From the NCBI GenBank assembly GCA_041908445.1, contig JAYRFK010000052.1, positions 1-64,000 of the forward strand: DNA of 64,000 bases, given 5' to 3'. Positions 8,409 to 16,900 of this stretch are shown one piece after another. The stretch is from JAEUJM01 sp041908445 (GTDB lineage: Bacteria; Actinomycetota; Acidimicrobiia; Acidimicrobiales; DATDAH01). How positions within the stretch are numbered: the first letter of the stretch is position 1; each line of letters starts with the position of its first letter. The notes under the pieces are model-generated. The model saw nothing but the letters and a program-made list of their open reading frames with translations, made no database searches and was not told where the DNA came from. A program made the position numbers and the translations under genes.

Positions 8409-8425
8409 TGAGTAGCACCTACTCA
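8409..8425. promoter_or_regulatory. Palindromic candidate operator TGAGTAG-N3-CTACTCA
   Basis: TGAGTAGCACCTACTCA is a perfect 7-bp inverted repeat, 35 nt upstream of the DUF2207 start (8374, minus strand) and 23 nt upstream of the crotonase-like start (8448, plus strand). The minus-strand spacing equals that of the copies at 3722 and 30340, so the DUF2207 gene is the more likely target; the site could act on both promoters. Confidence 0.6.
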
Positions 8426-8447
8426 TCTTCGCCTAGCGTCGGCGGCC

Positions 8448-9152
8448 ATGACGACAGCCGCGGTGTCCTACGAGCTCGACGGGTCGGTGGCGGTGATCCG
8501 CATCGACGACGGCAAGGCCAACGCCATCTCCCACGACGTGCTCGACGGCCTCCACGAGGCACTGGACCGGGCCGAGGCCGAGGCCCGGGCGGTCGTCATC
8601 CTGGGGCGGGAGGGCCGCTTCTCCGCCGGCTTCCACCTGCCGACCATGACCGCCGGCACGGACGAGATGCGGGGTCTGGTGGGCGCGGGGGCCGAGCTCC
8701 TGCTGCGCGTCTACCTCTTCCCCCGCCCCGTGGTGGTGGCCTGCACCGGCCACGCGCTCGCGGCCGGCGCCCTCGTTCTGCTCGTCGGGGACGTCCGGGT
8801 CGGCGCCACCGGCGACCACAAGATCGGCCTCAACGAGGTCGCCATCGGGATGCAGCTGCCGATCTTCGCGGTCGAGCTCGCCCGGGACCGCCTGCTGCCC
8901 ACCGCCTTCACCGCGGCGACCATGGGTGCCGAGATCTACGACCCCGAGGGCGCCCGGGCGGTCGGCTACCTCGACCGGGTCGTCCCCGCCGAGGACCTCC
9001 TCGCCACCGCGACCGCCGAGGCCGCCCGCCTGGCCGAGCTGCGCACGGGCGCGTTCGCGGAGACCAAGGTGCGGGCCCGCACCACCACGGCGGACTTCGC
9101 CCGCAGCACCCTCACCGAGGACCTCACCAGCATCGAGGTGCCCCAGCCCTAG
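8448..9152 (+). CDS. Enoyl-CoA hydratase/isomerase family protein (crotonase fold)
   Basis: 234 residues, somewhat shorter than typical crotonases (about 260). IDDGKANAIS, the oxyanion-hole segment FSAGFHL and the second oxyanion segment around ALAAGALVLLVGDVRVG are recognisable. A Glu in IGLNEVAIGM sits where one catalytic Glu (Glu144 of rat hydratase) is expected; the second (Glu164) is not obvious, so an isomerase or other crotonase reaction is possible. TAGCGT at 8434-8439, eight bases before the ATG, points to a leaderless message. Confidence 0.87.
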   Translation: MTTAAVSYELDGSVAVIRIDDGKANAISHDVLDGLHEALDRAEAEARAVVILGREGRFSAGFHLPTMTAGTDEMRGLVGAGAELLLRVYLFPRPVVVACTGHALAAGALVLLVGDVRVGATGDHKIGLNEVAIGMQLPIFAVELARDRLLPTAFTAATMGAEIYDPEGARAVGYLDRVVPAEDLLATATAEAARLAELRTGAFAETKVRARTTTADFARSTLTEDLTSIEVPQP

Positions 9153-9177
9153 CCGCGCGCGGCGGGGCTCGGCCCGC

Positions 9178-9738
9178 TCAGGAGGGCGGCGCCACCTCGA
9201 AGGTGAGGTCCCACTGGTAGTCGCCGCGGATCACCTTCTTCACGTCGAGGCCGATGGTGTGCTCGCCGTTCTCGAGGCCCTGGCCGGGCGGCGAGGTCCA
9301 CACGAACCCGTTGTCCGTGGTCTCGACGTTGAAGTCGTCGGTGACGTCCTCGCCGTCGAAGGTCAGCACGGCCGAGCCCAGGCGGGTGGTCGGTGACACC
9401 GCCACCTCGATCCGCAGGCCGACCGCCTGCTGCGGCGTGATGGTGGCGCCCTGCTCGACACCGGTGGCGGTGACGCTCACCTGGTTGAGGTTCCACAGCC
9501 AGTACCCGCCGAACAGGGCGAGGCCGGCGAAACACAGGCCGATGATCAGGTTCACCCGGTCGACGGAGCGCTTGCTGGCGAAGCTGCGACGGCGGCGGGG
9601 GTCCGCCTTGGCGGGGCGCGCCCCGGACGGCCCCCGGACGGGGACGTGGGGGGTGCGCACCGGGCCGGCGCCCTTGCGGTCGGCGCCGCGACGGCGGCCC
9701 GACCCGGCACCGGGGATGTCTCGCAGGGAGGAGCCCAT
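9178..9738 (-). CDS. Membrane-anchored protein with Ig-like extracytoplasmic domain
   Basis: 186 residues. An Arg/Pro/Gly-rich cytoplasmic N-terminus (1-60) is followed by one transmembrane helix (about 64-84) and a beta-sandwich-like domain (about 87-186) ending in GEHTIGLDVKKVIRGDYQWDLTFEV, a pattern seen in bacterial Ig-like or fibronectin-like domains. No enzymatic motif. Convergent with the crotonase gene; GCCGCGCGCGGC between them is a short palindrome that could help termination. Confidence 0.7.
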   Translation of the reverse strand: MGSSLRDIPGAGSGRRRGADRKGAGPVRTPHVPVRGPSGARPAKADPRRRRSFASKRSVDRVNLIIGLCFAGLALFGGYWLWNLNQVSVTATGVEQGATITPQQAVGLRIEVAVSPTTRLGSAVLTFDGEDVTDDFNVETTDNGFVWTSPPGQGLENGEHTIGLDVKKVIRGDYQWDLTFEVAPPS

Positions 9739-9823
9739 GGTCGGGGGCCATCCTGACAGGTGGCACGGTGGCCGCCCAAGCGCCCTCCCGGGTGATCTCC
9801 GGTGGGTGGGGCAGGCGGGTGGG

Positions 9824-10072
9824 TCAGGCGGGCCGGCGCCCCGGCGGGCGGCGGCGGGCCGCCTCGAGGGCGGCGGCGATGGACTGCACCTCGGCGGCGG
9901 CGAGGGAGTGGCCCTGGGCCACGAGGAGGGCGGCGAGGCGGCGGCGCAGGCGCTCGGGATCGGTGCGCCACGGCCGGGCGGTGGGGTGGCGCCGGCGCGC
10001 CGTTCGCTCGGCGGCCGGGTCGGCCGGCGTAGTGCGTGGGGCCGCGGACCGGGCCGCGGCGGCGCCGGTCAC
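9824..10072 (-). CDS. Small Arg/Ala-rich protein coupled to the sigma-like gene
   Basis: 82 residues starting with GTG at 10072, which overlaps the TGA of the upstream sigma-like gene (GTGA, 4 bp). The second half looks folded: DPERLRRRLAALLVAQGHSLAAAEVQSIAAALEAARR forms two amphipathic helices; the first 35 residues are Arg/Pro/Thr-rich. No family recognised. The coupling suggests a partner or modulator of the sigma-like protein, but nothing in the sequence shows this directly. Confidence 0.55.
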   Translation of the reverse strand: MTGAAAARSAAPRTTPADPAAERTARRRHPTARPWRTDPERLRRRLAALLVAQGHSLAAAEVQSIAAALEAARRRPPGRRPA

Positions 10073-10776
10073 GCGACGAGGGGGAGATCGGCGAGCGGGG
10101 CGTAGCGCTCGTCGGACCGGGCCAGGTGCCGCAGGCGGCGGCGCATGCGGCTGCTCACCTGGCGCACGGCGTCGGGGCTGGCGCCCAGGCCCGCCGCCAC
10201 CGTGTGCGACGGCGAGGGATCGCCGAGCTCGGCCTGGAGGCGGAGCTCGAGCAGGATGGCCTGGTCGCGGGGCGTGCCCACCCGGGCGAGCCCGTCGAGC
10301 AGCAGCGCCGCCAGCGGGTGGTGGCCCGCCACCTCGGCGAGCACCTCGGGGGCCGAGCCCTCGTCGCCGCACCACGCCACCGCCGATCCGGCACCGGCGA
10401 CGTCGGGCTCGCCGGCCGCCTCGTCGAGCTCGTCGGCGTGGAGGCCGACGTGGCGGGCGGCGATGCCCCGCAGCCGGGCGGCCGCCCAGGTCCACGGCAT
10501 CGCGCCGCCGTCGGCCCGCCACGCGCCGCTGCAGGTGAGCAGCTCGAGGCAGGCGTCGATGACGAGGCCGTCGACCTCCTCCCGGGTGGCGCCGGTGACG
10601 CCCACCGAGGCGAGGTGGCGGCGCATCACCGCCGCGAGGCGCGCCCCGAACTCGTCGTAGAGCTCGAAGGCGGCGGTGGTGTCCCCCGCCGCCATGCGCC
10701 CCATCAGGGCGGCGACCCGCTCCCGCTCGCCGGGCCCGTCGGGGTCGACGGGCCGACCGTCGTCTCGTGCTGCCAT
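10069..10776 (-). CDS. Sigma-70/ECF-like regulator (atypical)
   Basis: 235 residues. The N-terminal half (RMAAGDTTAAFELYDEFGARLAAVMRRHL) resembles sigma region 2. The C-terminal half (SHTVAAGLGASPDAVRQVSSRMRRRLRHL) resembles the region 4 helix-turn-helix that recognises the -35 element. The linker is longer and more diverged than in ordinary ECF factors and contains Trp-rich segments (GAWRADGGAMPWTW), so the protein may be a sigma-like regulator rather than a functional sigma factor. GGGGAGGAG lies just upstream of the ATG. An inverted repeat GACAG-N8-CTGTC (10839-10856) in the upstream spacer may be regulatory. An 82-residue gene is coupled downstream. Confidence 0.55.
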   Translation of the reverse strand: MAARDDGRPVDPDGPGERERVAALMGRMAAGDTTAAFELYDEFGARLAAVMRRHLASVGVTGATREEVDGLVIDACLELLTCSGAWRADGGAMPWTWAAARLRGIAARHVGLHADELDEAAGEPDVAGAGSAVAWCGDEGSAPEVLAEVAGHHPLAALLLDGLARVGTPRDQAILLELRLQAELGDPSPSHTVAAGLGASPDAVRQVSSRMRRRLRHLARSDERYAPLADLPLVA

Positions 10777-11023
10777 GACCGCTCCTCCCCGGCTCCGACC
10801 ACCGGAACCGCTCGGGAACCATCATCTGCGGGGGGTCTGACAGTTACACCGCTGTCGTTTGCCCCGCGGGGTCGGTCCCCGCCCCCTCCGCACCCCCGGG
10901 GCGTCCGGCCGGCCGCCCAACGCGCAGACCCCCACGCGCCGGAGGCCTACGCCCGGCCGGGCACCGCGCCGCCCGGGCGGGCCGAGGCCACGCCCCCATG
11001 GTCCGCGCGGGGCGGTCCCGCTC

Positions 11024-12427
11024 CTAGGGCCGAAGGTCCCCGGCCACCGAGCGCAGGTGGGCCACGTCGGCGGCGATGGCCCGGGCGAGCACGTCGACGT
11101 CGGGCGCCGTGTCCCGGTCACCGGTGATCCCGAACGAGAGCCGGCCGTTGTAGGAGAGGATCGCGGTGCCCACCCGCACGCCGTGGGAGATGGGCACGAA
11201 GGGCCGGTACTCGAGCATCTCCCGGCCCATGCAGTAGAGCGGGAACTGGGGGCCCGGGACGTTGGTGGTCACCGTGTTCACCGATCGCTGGGGCAAGCGG
11301 TGCATCAGGCGGGTCGCCCAGCGGCTGACCGTGCCGAGGACCATCGGCGGCGCCAGGGCGCCGAGGGTCTCGACCGCCTCGCCGGCGTCGGCCATGTGCG
11401 ACCGCTTGAGGGCGGCCATCTCGGCGCACACGTGGTGCACCCGCTCGACCGGGTCGGCGATGCTCACCGGCAGCTCGAACAGGAGCGCGGAGACCCGGTT
11501 GTCGGGCACCCCGTCCGCCTCGGGGCCACGGACCGACACGGGGACCAGGGTCGTCAGCACCGCGGCGTCGGGGTCCTCGCCCCGTTCGGCCAGCAGCGTG
11601 CGGTACCCGGCGCTCACCGACGCGAGCACGACGTCGTTCACGGTGCCCCCGACGGCCCGGCCGACGGCCTTCACCTCGGCCAGGGACGCGCTCGAGTGGG
11701 CCCAGGCCCGGTCGGGGCCGATGGGTCCCTCGATCGACAGCGGCGGCGTGGTGCCCAGGTGGCGGCCCATGCCGAGGAGGCCCTCGCCCTTCTCGGTCAC
11801 CGAGCGCAGGGCGCCGAGGGGGTCGCGGGCGACCGCACCCGGGACCTGGCCCACGAGGTGGAGGACGTCGCCCGCCAGCCCGGCCCACGCGTCGACCACC
11901 CGGGCGACGCCCGACGGCGCCGGCTCGGGGGTCCACGGCTGCGGCTCGGGCAGCTCGGCGTCGCGTTCGAGGTCGAGCAGCACGGTCAGCAGGCCGACTC
12001 CCGAGATGCCGTCGACCATGGCGTGGTGGACCTTGAAGATGAGCGCCCAACGGCCATCGGGCAGCCCCCGGACGAGGTGGGTCTCCCACAGCGGCTTGCT
12101 GCGGTCCAGCGGGTGCGACATCTGGTCGGCCATCAGCCCGCACAGCGCGACGTCGTCGCCGGGCGCGGGCAGGGCGACCTCGCCGACGTGGTCGGCCAGG
12201 TCGAAGTCGGCGGCGTCGACCCACACGGGACGGCCCAGCTCCAAGGGCACCGTGGCGACGCGCTGGCGGTACCTCGGGATCAGGTGGAGCTTGGCCTCGA
12301 GGAGCGCGGTCAGATCCTCGGGCTCGGGCGCCGGCCCCTCGAAGATCGAGAGCCCGGCGATGTGCAGGTGGCTGACGTCGTCCTCGAGGTGGAGGAACTC
12401 GGCGTCGAGGGGGCTCAGGCGGTCCAT
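11024..12427 (-). CDS. Wax ester synthase/diacylglycerol acyltransferase (WS/DGAT)
   Basis: 467 residues, the family's normal length. The catalytic HHAMVDG motif is at residues 134-140 (HHxxxDG consensus). The N-terminal LSPLDAEFLHLED, the PLW segment (PLWETHLVRGLPDG) and the C-terminal VNDVVLA and NTVTTNVPGPQFPLY segments are all typical. These enzymes make triacylglycerols or wax esters from acyl-CoA and diacylglycerol or fatty alcohol at the cytoplasmic membrane. It lies 9 bp downstream of a second WS/DGAT gene and is presumably cotranscribed from the promoter near 13.9 kb. AGGAG upstream of the ATG supports the start. Confidence 0.93.
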   Translation of the reverse strand: MDRLSPLDAEFLHLEDDVSHLHIAGLSIFEGPAPEPEDLTALLEAKLHLIPRYRQRVATVPLELGRPVWVDAADFDLADHVGEVALPAPGDDVALCGLMADQMSHPLDRSKPLWETHLVRGLPDGRWALIFKVHHAMVDGISGVGLLTVLLDLERDAELPEPQPWTPEPAPSGVARVVDAWAGLAGDVLHLVGQVPGAVARDPLGALRSVTEKGEGLLGMGRHLGTTPPLSIEGPIGPDRAWAHSSASLAEVKAVGRAVGGTVNDVVLASVSAGYRTLLAERGEDPDAAVLTTLVPVSVRGPEADGVPDNRVSALLFELPVSIADPVERVHHVCAEMAALKRSHMADAGEAVETLGALAPPMVLGTVSRWATRLMHRLPQRSVNTVTTNVPGPQFPLYCMGREMLEYRPFVPISHGVRVGTAILSYNGRLSFGITGDRDTAPDVDVLARAIAADVAHLRSVAGDLRP

Positions 12428-12436
12428 GGCGGTCTC

Positions 12437-13867
12437 CTATCCGCCACCCTCGCCCACGGCGATGACCTCGGCGAACGACGCCCGCACGCACGCTGCGAGC
12501 ACGTCGGGGTCCGGCACGGAGGCGGTGTCGATGGTCAGGCCGATGCAGCCGGTGCCCACGTGGGTCAGCAGGGCCACGCTGAGGGCGGCGCCGCTGGGCG
12601 GGGCGAAGGCCCACTCCCGCTCGACCTCGGCCCCGGCCAGGTAGTGCCGGATGGGGACGCCGGGCACGTTGGTGACGACGGCGTCGACGCCCTTCAGCAT
12701 CCCGCCGAACAGGGCGGTGGTGACCGACACGGGCAGGCGGTCGAGCACGGTGGCGAGGGGCTCCGTGAGCGCCAACGAGGGCTCGTCGCGCCACTCGCGG
12801 GCGACCCGGCCCACGACCGCCATCCGTGCGAGCGGGTCGCTCACGTAGGCGGGCACGGCGAACCGGGCGGGCACGAAGCGGTTGCCGCCCATGGGGTCGC
12901 CCTCGTGGCGGACGTTGATGGGCATGGTGAGCCGCAGCTCCCGCAGGGGCGCCTCGTGGTGGCGGTGGTAGTCGGCCACCCCGCCGACCACCCCGGCGAG
13001 GAACGCGTCGTTGAGGTGGCCGCCGGCAGCGTGGCCCGCGGCCCGCAGCGACTCGACCGGCACCTCGAAGGCTTCGAGCCGCCGGGCCAGGCTGCGCTCG
13101 CGCATGAGGGGCGAGCACGGCTCGGTGACAGGGCGCACCAGCTTCACCACCGAGCCCCCCAGCCGGGCGGCGTCGCGCACGGCGGGGAACGGGCGCCGCG
13201 CCAGGCCGCGCACGCCGCCGGCGGCCGCGCCCGGCACCCGGGCCAGGTTCCGGCCGGCGTCGAGCACGGTCTCGCCGAGGGCCGTGGCCAGCAGCGCCAG
13301 CCCGCTCGGCGCGTACCGGGGGGCGGCGCGCTCCCGCTCGTCGGGCTCGGGGGCGTCGCGGTGCTCGTCCACGAGCATGAGGGCCAGGCGGACGCCGCCC
13401 ACGCCGTCGGTCACGGTGTGGTGCACCTTCTGCACGAAGGCGGCCCGCCCGCCGGGGAGCCCCTCGACCAGGGTGAACTCCCACAGGGGCCGGGCCCGGT
13501 CGAACGGCGCCATGGCGATGGGCTGGGCCACGTCGAGGGCCGCCCGCAGCGGGTCGTCGCCGACGCCCTCCGGCGCCCGCACCCGGCGCAGGTGGTAGTC
13601 GAGGTCGAAGCGGGTGTCGTCGACCCACCGGGGCGCGCCCGCCCGCAGCGGCGGGACCGCCACCCGCTGGCGAAGCCGCGGCACCTCGTGCGAGCCGTGC
13701 TCGAGGCGCCGGCGCAGGCGGTCCCAGTCGGGAGAGCGGTCGAGCAGAGCCACCGCGGTGATCGTGGAGCGCAGCACCGGGTCCTTCTCGATGTCCCAGA
13801 GCACGGCGTCGGACGCGCCGAGCCGCTCGTCGAAGGCCGCCCCGGCCGACTCGTCGCTCGTCCCCAC
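12437..13867 (-). CDS. Second WS/DGAT family acyltransferase
   Basis: 476 residues with the catalytic HHTVTDG at 149-155, GHLNDAFLAGV, a TNVPGVP segment and the family's N-terminal pattern (LGASDAVLWDIEKDPVLRSTI). It is diverged from the neighbouring copy and closer to the WS/DGAT subgroup with MxxxD-type N-termini, so substrates may differ. It is the first gene of the leftward operon, starting with GTG; CATGAT six bases upstream is -10-like. A DosR-like box (13904-13917) lies 37 nt upstream of the start. In Mycobacterium tuberculosis the triacylglycerol synthase gene tgs1 is controlled by DosR, giving a precedent. Confidence 0.9.
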   Translation of the reverse strand: MGTSDESAGAAFDERLGASDAVLWDIEKDPVLRSTITAVALLDRSPDWDRLRRRLEHGSHEVPRLRQRVAVPPLRAGAPRWVDDTRFDLDYHLRRVRAPEGVGDDPLRAALDVAQPIAMAPFDRARPLWEFTLVEGLPGGRAAFVQKVHHTVTDGVGGVRLALMLVDEHRDAPEPDERERAAPRYAPSGLALLATALGETVLDAGRNLARVPGAAAGGVRGLARRPFPAVRDAARLGGSVVKLVRPVTEPCSPLMRERSLARRLEAFEVPVESLRAAGHAAGGHLNDAFLAGVVGGVADYHRHHEAPLRELRLTMPINVRHEGDPMGGNRFVPARFAVPAYVSDPLARMAVVGRVAREWRDEPSLALTEPLATVLDRLPVSVTTALFGGMLKGVDAVVTNVPGVPIRHYLAGAEVEREWAFAPPSGAALSVALLTHVGTGCIGLTIDTASVPDPDVLAACVRASFAEVIAVGEGGG

Positions 13868-13903
13868 GAAACGATCATGGTCGACGCGGGTCGGCCGTGG
13901 TCA

Positions 13904-13917
13904 GGGTCCAACGTCAC
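13904..13917 (-). promoter_or_regulatory. DosR/DevR-like box facing the WS/DGAT genes
   Basis: Read on the minus strand the site is GTGACGTTGGACCC, differing at two of ten fixed positions from GGGAC-N4-GTCCC. Its near edge is 37 nt from the WS/DGAT start codon at 13867, the same geometry as the better boxes at 13943, 25813 and 38645. The match alone is weak; the geometry and divergent arrangement make it credible. Confidence 0.45.
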
Positions 13918-13942
13918 GTTCGGGCCGTGCGCCGACCACCTC

Positions 13943-13956
13943 GGGACGTTCGGCCC
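13943..13956 (+). promoter_or_regulatory. DosR/DevR-like box upstream of nifJ
   Basis: GGGACGTTCGGCCC fits the GGGAC-N4-G(T/G)CCC dormancy-box pattern and ends 38 nt before the nifJ ATG. GATCCT at 13981-13986 is a -10-like hexamer seven bases before the ATG, so the box would cover about -38 to -51 of a leaderless transcript, a normal position for DosR-type activators. Confidence 0.6.
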
Positions 13957-13993
13957 TGCTGCCGCGGGGCGGCGCTGGTCGATCCTGAAGGAG

Positions 13994-16900
13994 ATGACGA
14001 CCGCCCCGCCCCACACGCCGCCCACCCGGGTGTGCATCGACGGCAACGAAGCCGCCGCCCTCGTCGCCTACGCCCTCAGCGAGGTCATGGCGATCTATCC
14101 GATCACCCCCGCCACCAAGATGGGCGAGCTGGCCGACGACTGGGCGGCGGCCGGTCGGCCGAACGCCTGGGGCGTGGTGCCCGAGGTGGTCGAGCTCCAG
14201 TCCGAGGCGGGCGCCGCCGGCGCGATGCACGGCGCACTGCAGCGGGGGGCGCTGGCCACGACCTTCACGGCGTCCCAGGGCCTGCTGCTCATGGTGCCCA
14301 ACATGTTCAAGATCGCCGGCGAGCTGACGCCGGCGGTCATCCACGTCGCCGCCCGTACCGTCGCCACCCACGCACTGTCGATCTTCGGCGACCACAGCGA
14401 CGTCATGCACGCCCGCACGACGGGCTGGGCGATGCTCTCGTCGGCCTCGCCGCAGGAGGCCCACGACCTCGCCGCGGTCGCCCACGTCGCGACCCTCCGC
14501 ACCCGGGTCCCGTTCCTGCACTTCTTCGACGGCTTCCGCACCTCGCACGAGATCGACCCCGTGGCCCTGCTCACCGACGAGGACCTGCGCGCCCTCGTCG
14601 CGGACGACGACCTCGTCGCCTTCCGGAACCGGGCGCTCACGCCGGACGCGCCCGTGCTGCGCGGCTCGGCCCAGAACCCCGACGTCTTCTTCCAGGGGCG
14701 GGAGGCGTCGAACCCCTTCCACGCCTCGGTCCCCGACGCGGTCCAGGCCGCCATGGACGCGCTGGCCGAGCGCACGGGTCGGCGCTACGGGCTGGTCGAG
14801 TACCACGGCGCCGCCGACGCCGAGCGGGTCGTCGTCGTCATGGGCTCGGCGGTGTCGACCGCCCGGGAGACCGCCGAGGCACTGAACGCGGCCGGCGACC
14901 GGGTGGGCGTCCTCGCCGTCCGCCTGTACCGCCCCTTCCCGACCGAGGCGCTGCTCGCCGCGCTGCCCCCGACCACGCGGGCGATCGCGGTGCTGGACCG
15001 GACCAAGGAGCCCGGGTCGGTGGGCGAGCCGCTCTACCTCGACGTGGTCACCGCCCTCGCCGAGGACCGCCAGCGCGCCGAGCCCCGCTTCGGCGGCGCC
15101 GCCCCGACCGTCGTGGGCGGCCGGTACGGGCTCGCCTCGAAGGAGCTGCGACCCGCCCACGTGAAGGCGGTGTTCGACGAGCTCGCCGCCGCCACCCCCA
15201 AGCCGCACTTCACCGTCGGGATCGTGGACGACGTCACCCACCTGAGCCTGCCCGTCGACGAGGCCTTCCGGGTCCCCCGCCCCGCCGGCGAGGTGCAGGC
15301 CCTCTTCTTCGGCCTCGGCGCCGACGGCACCGTCGGGTCCACCAAGTCGTCGGTGAAGATCATCGGTGAGCACACCGACCTCTGGTCGCAGGGCTACTTC
15401 GTCTTCGACTCGAAGAAGTCGGGCTCGGCCACGGTGTCGCACCTGCGCTTCGGGCCCGAGCCCATCGGCGCCACCTACCTGATCGAGGACGCCGACTTCG
15501 TGGCCTGCCACCAGTTCGGCCTCCTCGAGCAGATGCGGGTGCTCGACCACGCCCGCCCCGGCGCCACCCTCCTGCTCAACAGCCCGTACCCCGCCGACGA
15601 GGTGTGGGGCCACCTGCCGCGGTCGATCCAGGAGCAGCTCGTGGCCAAGGGCATCGACCTGTGGGTGATCGACGCCTACCGCGTGGCGCGCGAGGAGGGC
15701 ATGGGCACCCGGATCAACACGGTCATGCAGCCGTGCTTCTTCCAGCTCGCCGGCGTGCTGCCCGCCGAGGAGGCGATCCACCACATCAAGGTGGCCATCG
15801 AAGCGACCTACGGGAAGCGGGGACGCACCCTGGTGGACCAGAACAACGCGGCCGTCGACCGCTCGCTGGCCGAGCTGAGCCGGGTCGAGGTGCCCGCCGA
15901 GGTCGGTCCGGACTCGGCGCCGCCCCCCGCGGTGACCATCGGCGCCGACGCCCCCGACTTCGTGCGCCAGGTGACCGCCCGCCTCCTCGCCGGCGAGGGC
16001 GACCTGCTCCCGGTGAGCGCCCTGCCCGCCGACGGCACCTTCCCCACCGGCACCGCGAAGTACGAGAAGCGGGCCATCGCCACCGAGCTCCCGATCTGGG
16101 ACCCGGAGATCTGCATCGACTGCGCCAAGTGCGCCGTGGTCTGCCCGCACGCCGCCATCCGGGTCAAGGTGTTCGAGCCCGCCGCGCTCGAGGGGGCGCC
16201 CGAGGGCTTCAAGTCCAAGGACTTCCGCTCGCACGACCTGCCCGGCCACCGGCTCACGGTCCAGGTGGCACCCGACGACTGCACGGGCTGCGGCGTCTGC
16301 GTCGACGTCTGCCCGGCGAAGGACAAGCGCGAGGTCCGCCACAAGGCCATCGACATGGCCCCCGCCCTCGACCACCGCGACGCCGAGCGGTCCCGCTGGG
16401 ACTTCTTCTCGACGATCACGCCGCTCGACCGCTCGCTCCTCGCCCACGACACCGCCAAGGGCTCGCAGGTGCTCGAGCCGCTGTTCGAGTTCTCCGGCGC
16501 CTGCGCCGGGTGCGGCGAGACGCCCTACCTGAAGCTGCTGAGCCAGCTCTTCGGCGACCGCATCGTCGTGGCCAACGCCACCGGCTGCTCGTCGATCTAC
16601 GGCGGCAACCTGCCGACCACGCCGTGGACGACCGACGCCGCGGGGCGGGGGCCGGCGTGGGCCAACTCGCTGTTCGAGGACAACGCCGAGTTCGGCCTCG
16701 GCCTGCGCCTCGGTCTCGAGGCCCAGGTGGCCCAGGCCCGCACCCTCGTCGGCCGGCTCGCCGGCGTGCTCGGCGACGACCTCGCCGGCGCGCTGGTCGA
16801 GGCCAGCACCGCCGACAGCACCGACGAGGTCGTCCTCGCGGCGCAACGGGGGCGGATCGCCGAGGCGAAGGCGCGGCTGGCACCGGCCGCCGACGCGGGC

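Noticed and set aside
6941..8447. Long plus-strand open frame opposite the DUF2207 gene
   Set aside because: Composition is that of a high-GC shadow frame (Arg/Gly/Pro/His runs), and the opposite strand has a coherent lipoprotein with membrane helices.
10073..10825. N-terminal extension of the 82-residue gene to 10825
   Set aside because: The extension lies antisense-free but in another frame of the sigma-like gene and is Arg-rich without pattern; the GTG at 10072 overlapping the stop is the natural start.
10859..13993. Long plus-strand open frame extending nifJ upstream by about 1045 codons
   Set aside because: It is antisense to two clear WS/DGAT genes, Gly/Arg/His-rich and without domain structure; the true nifJ start is the ATG at 13994.
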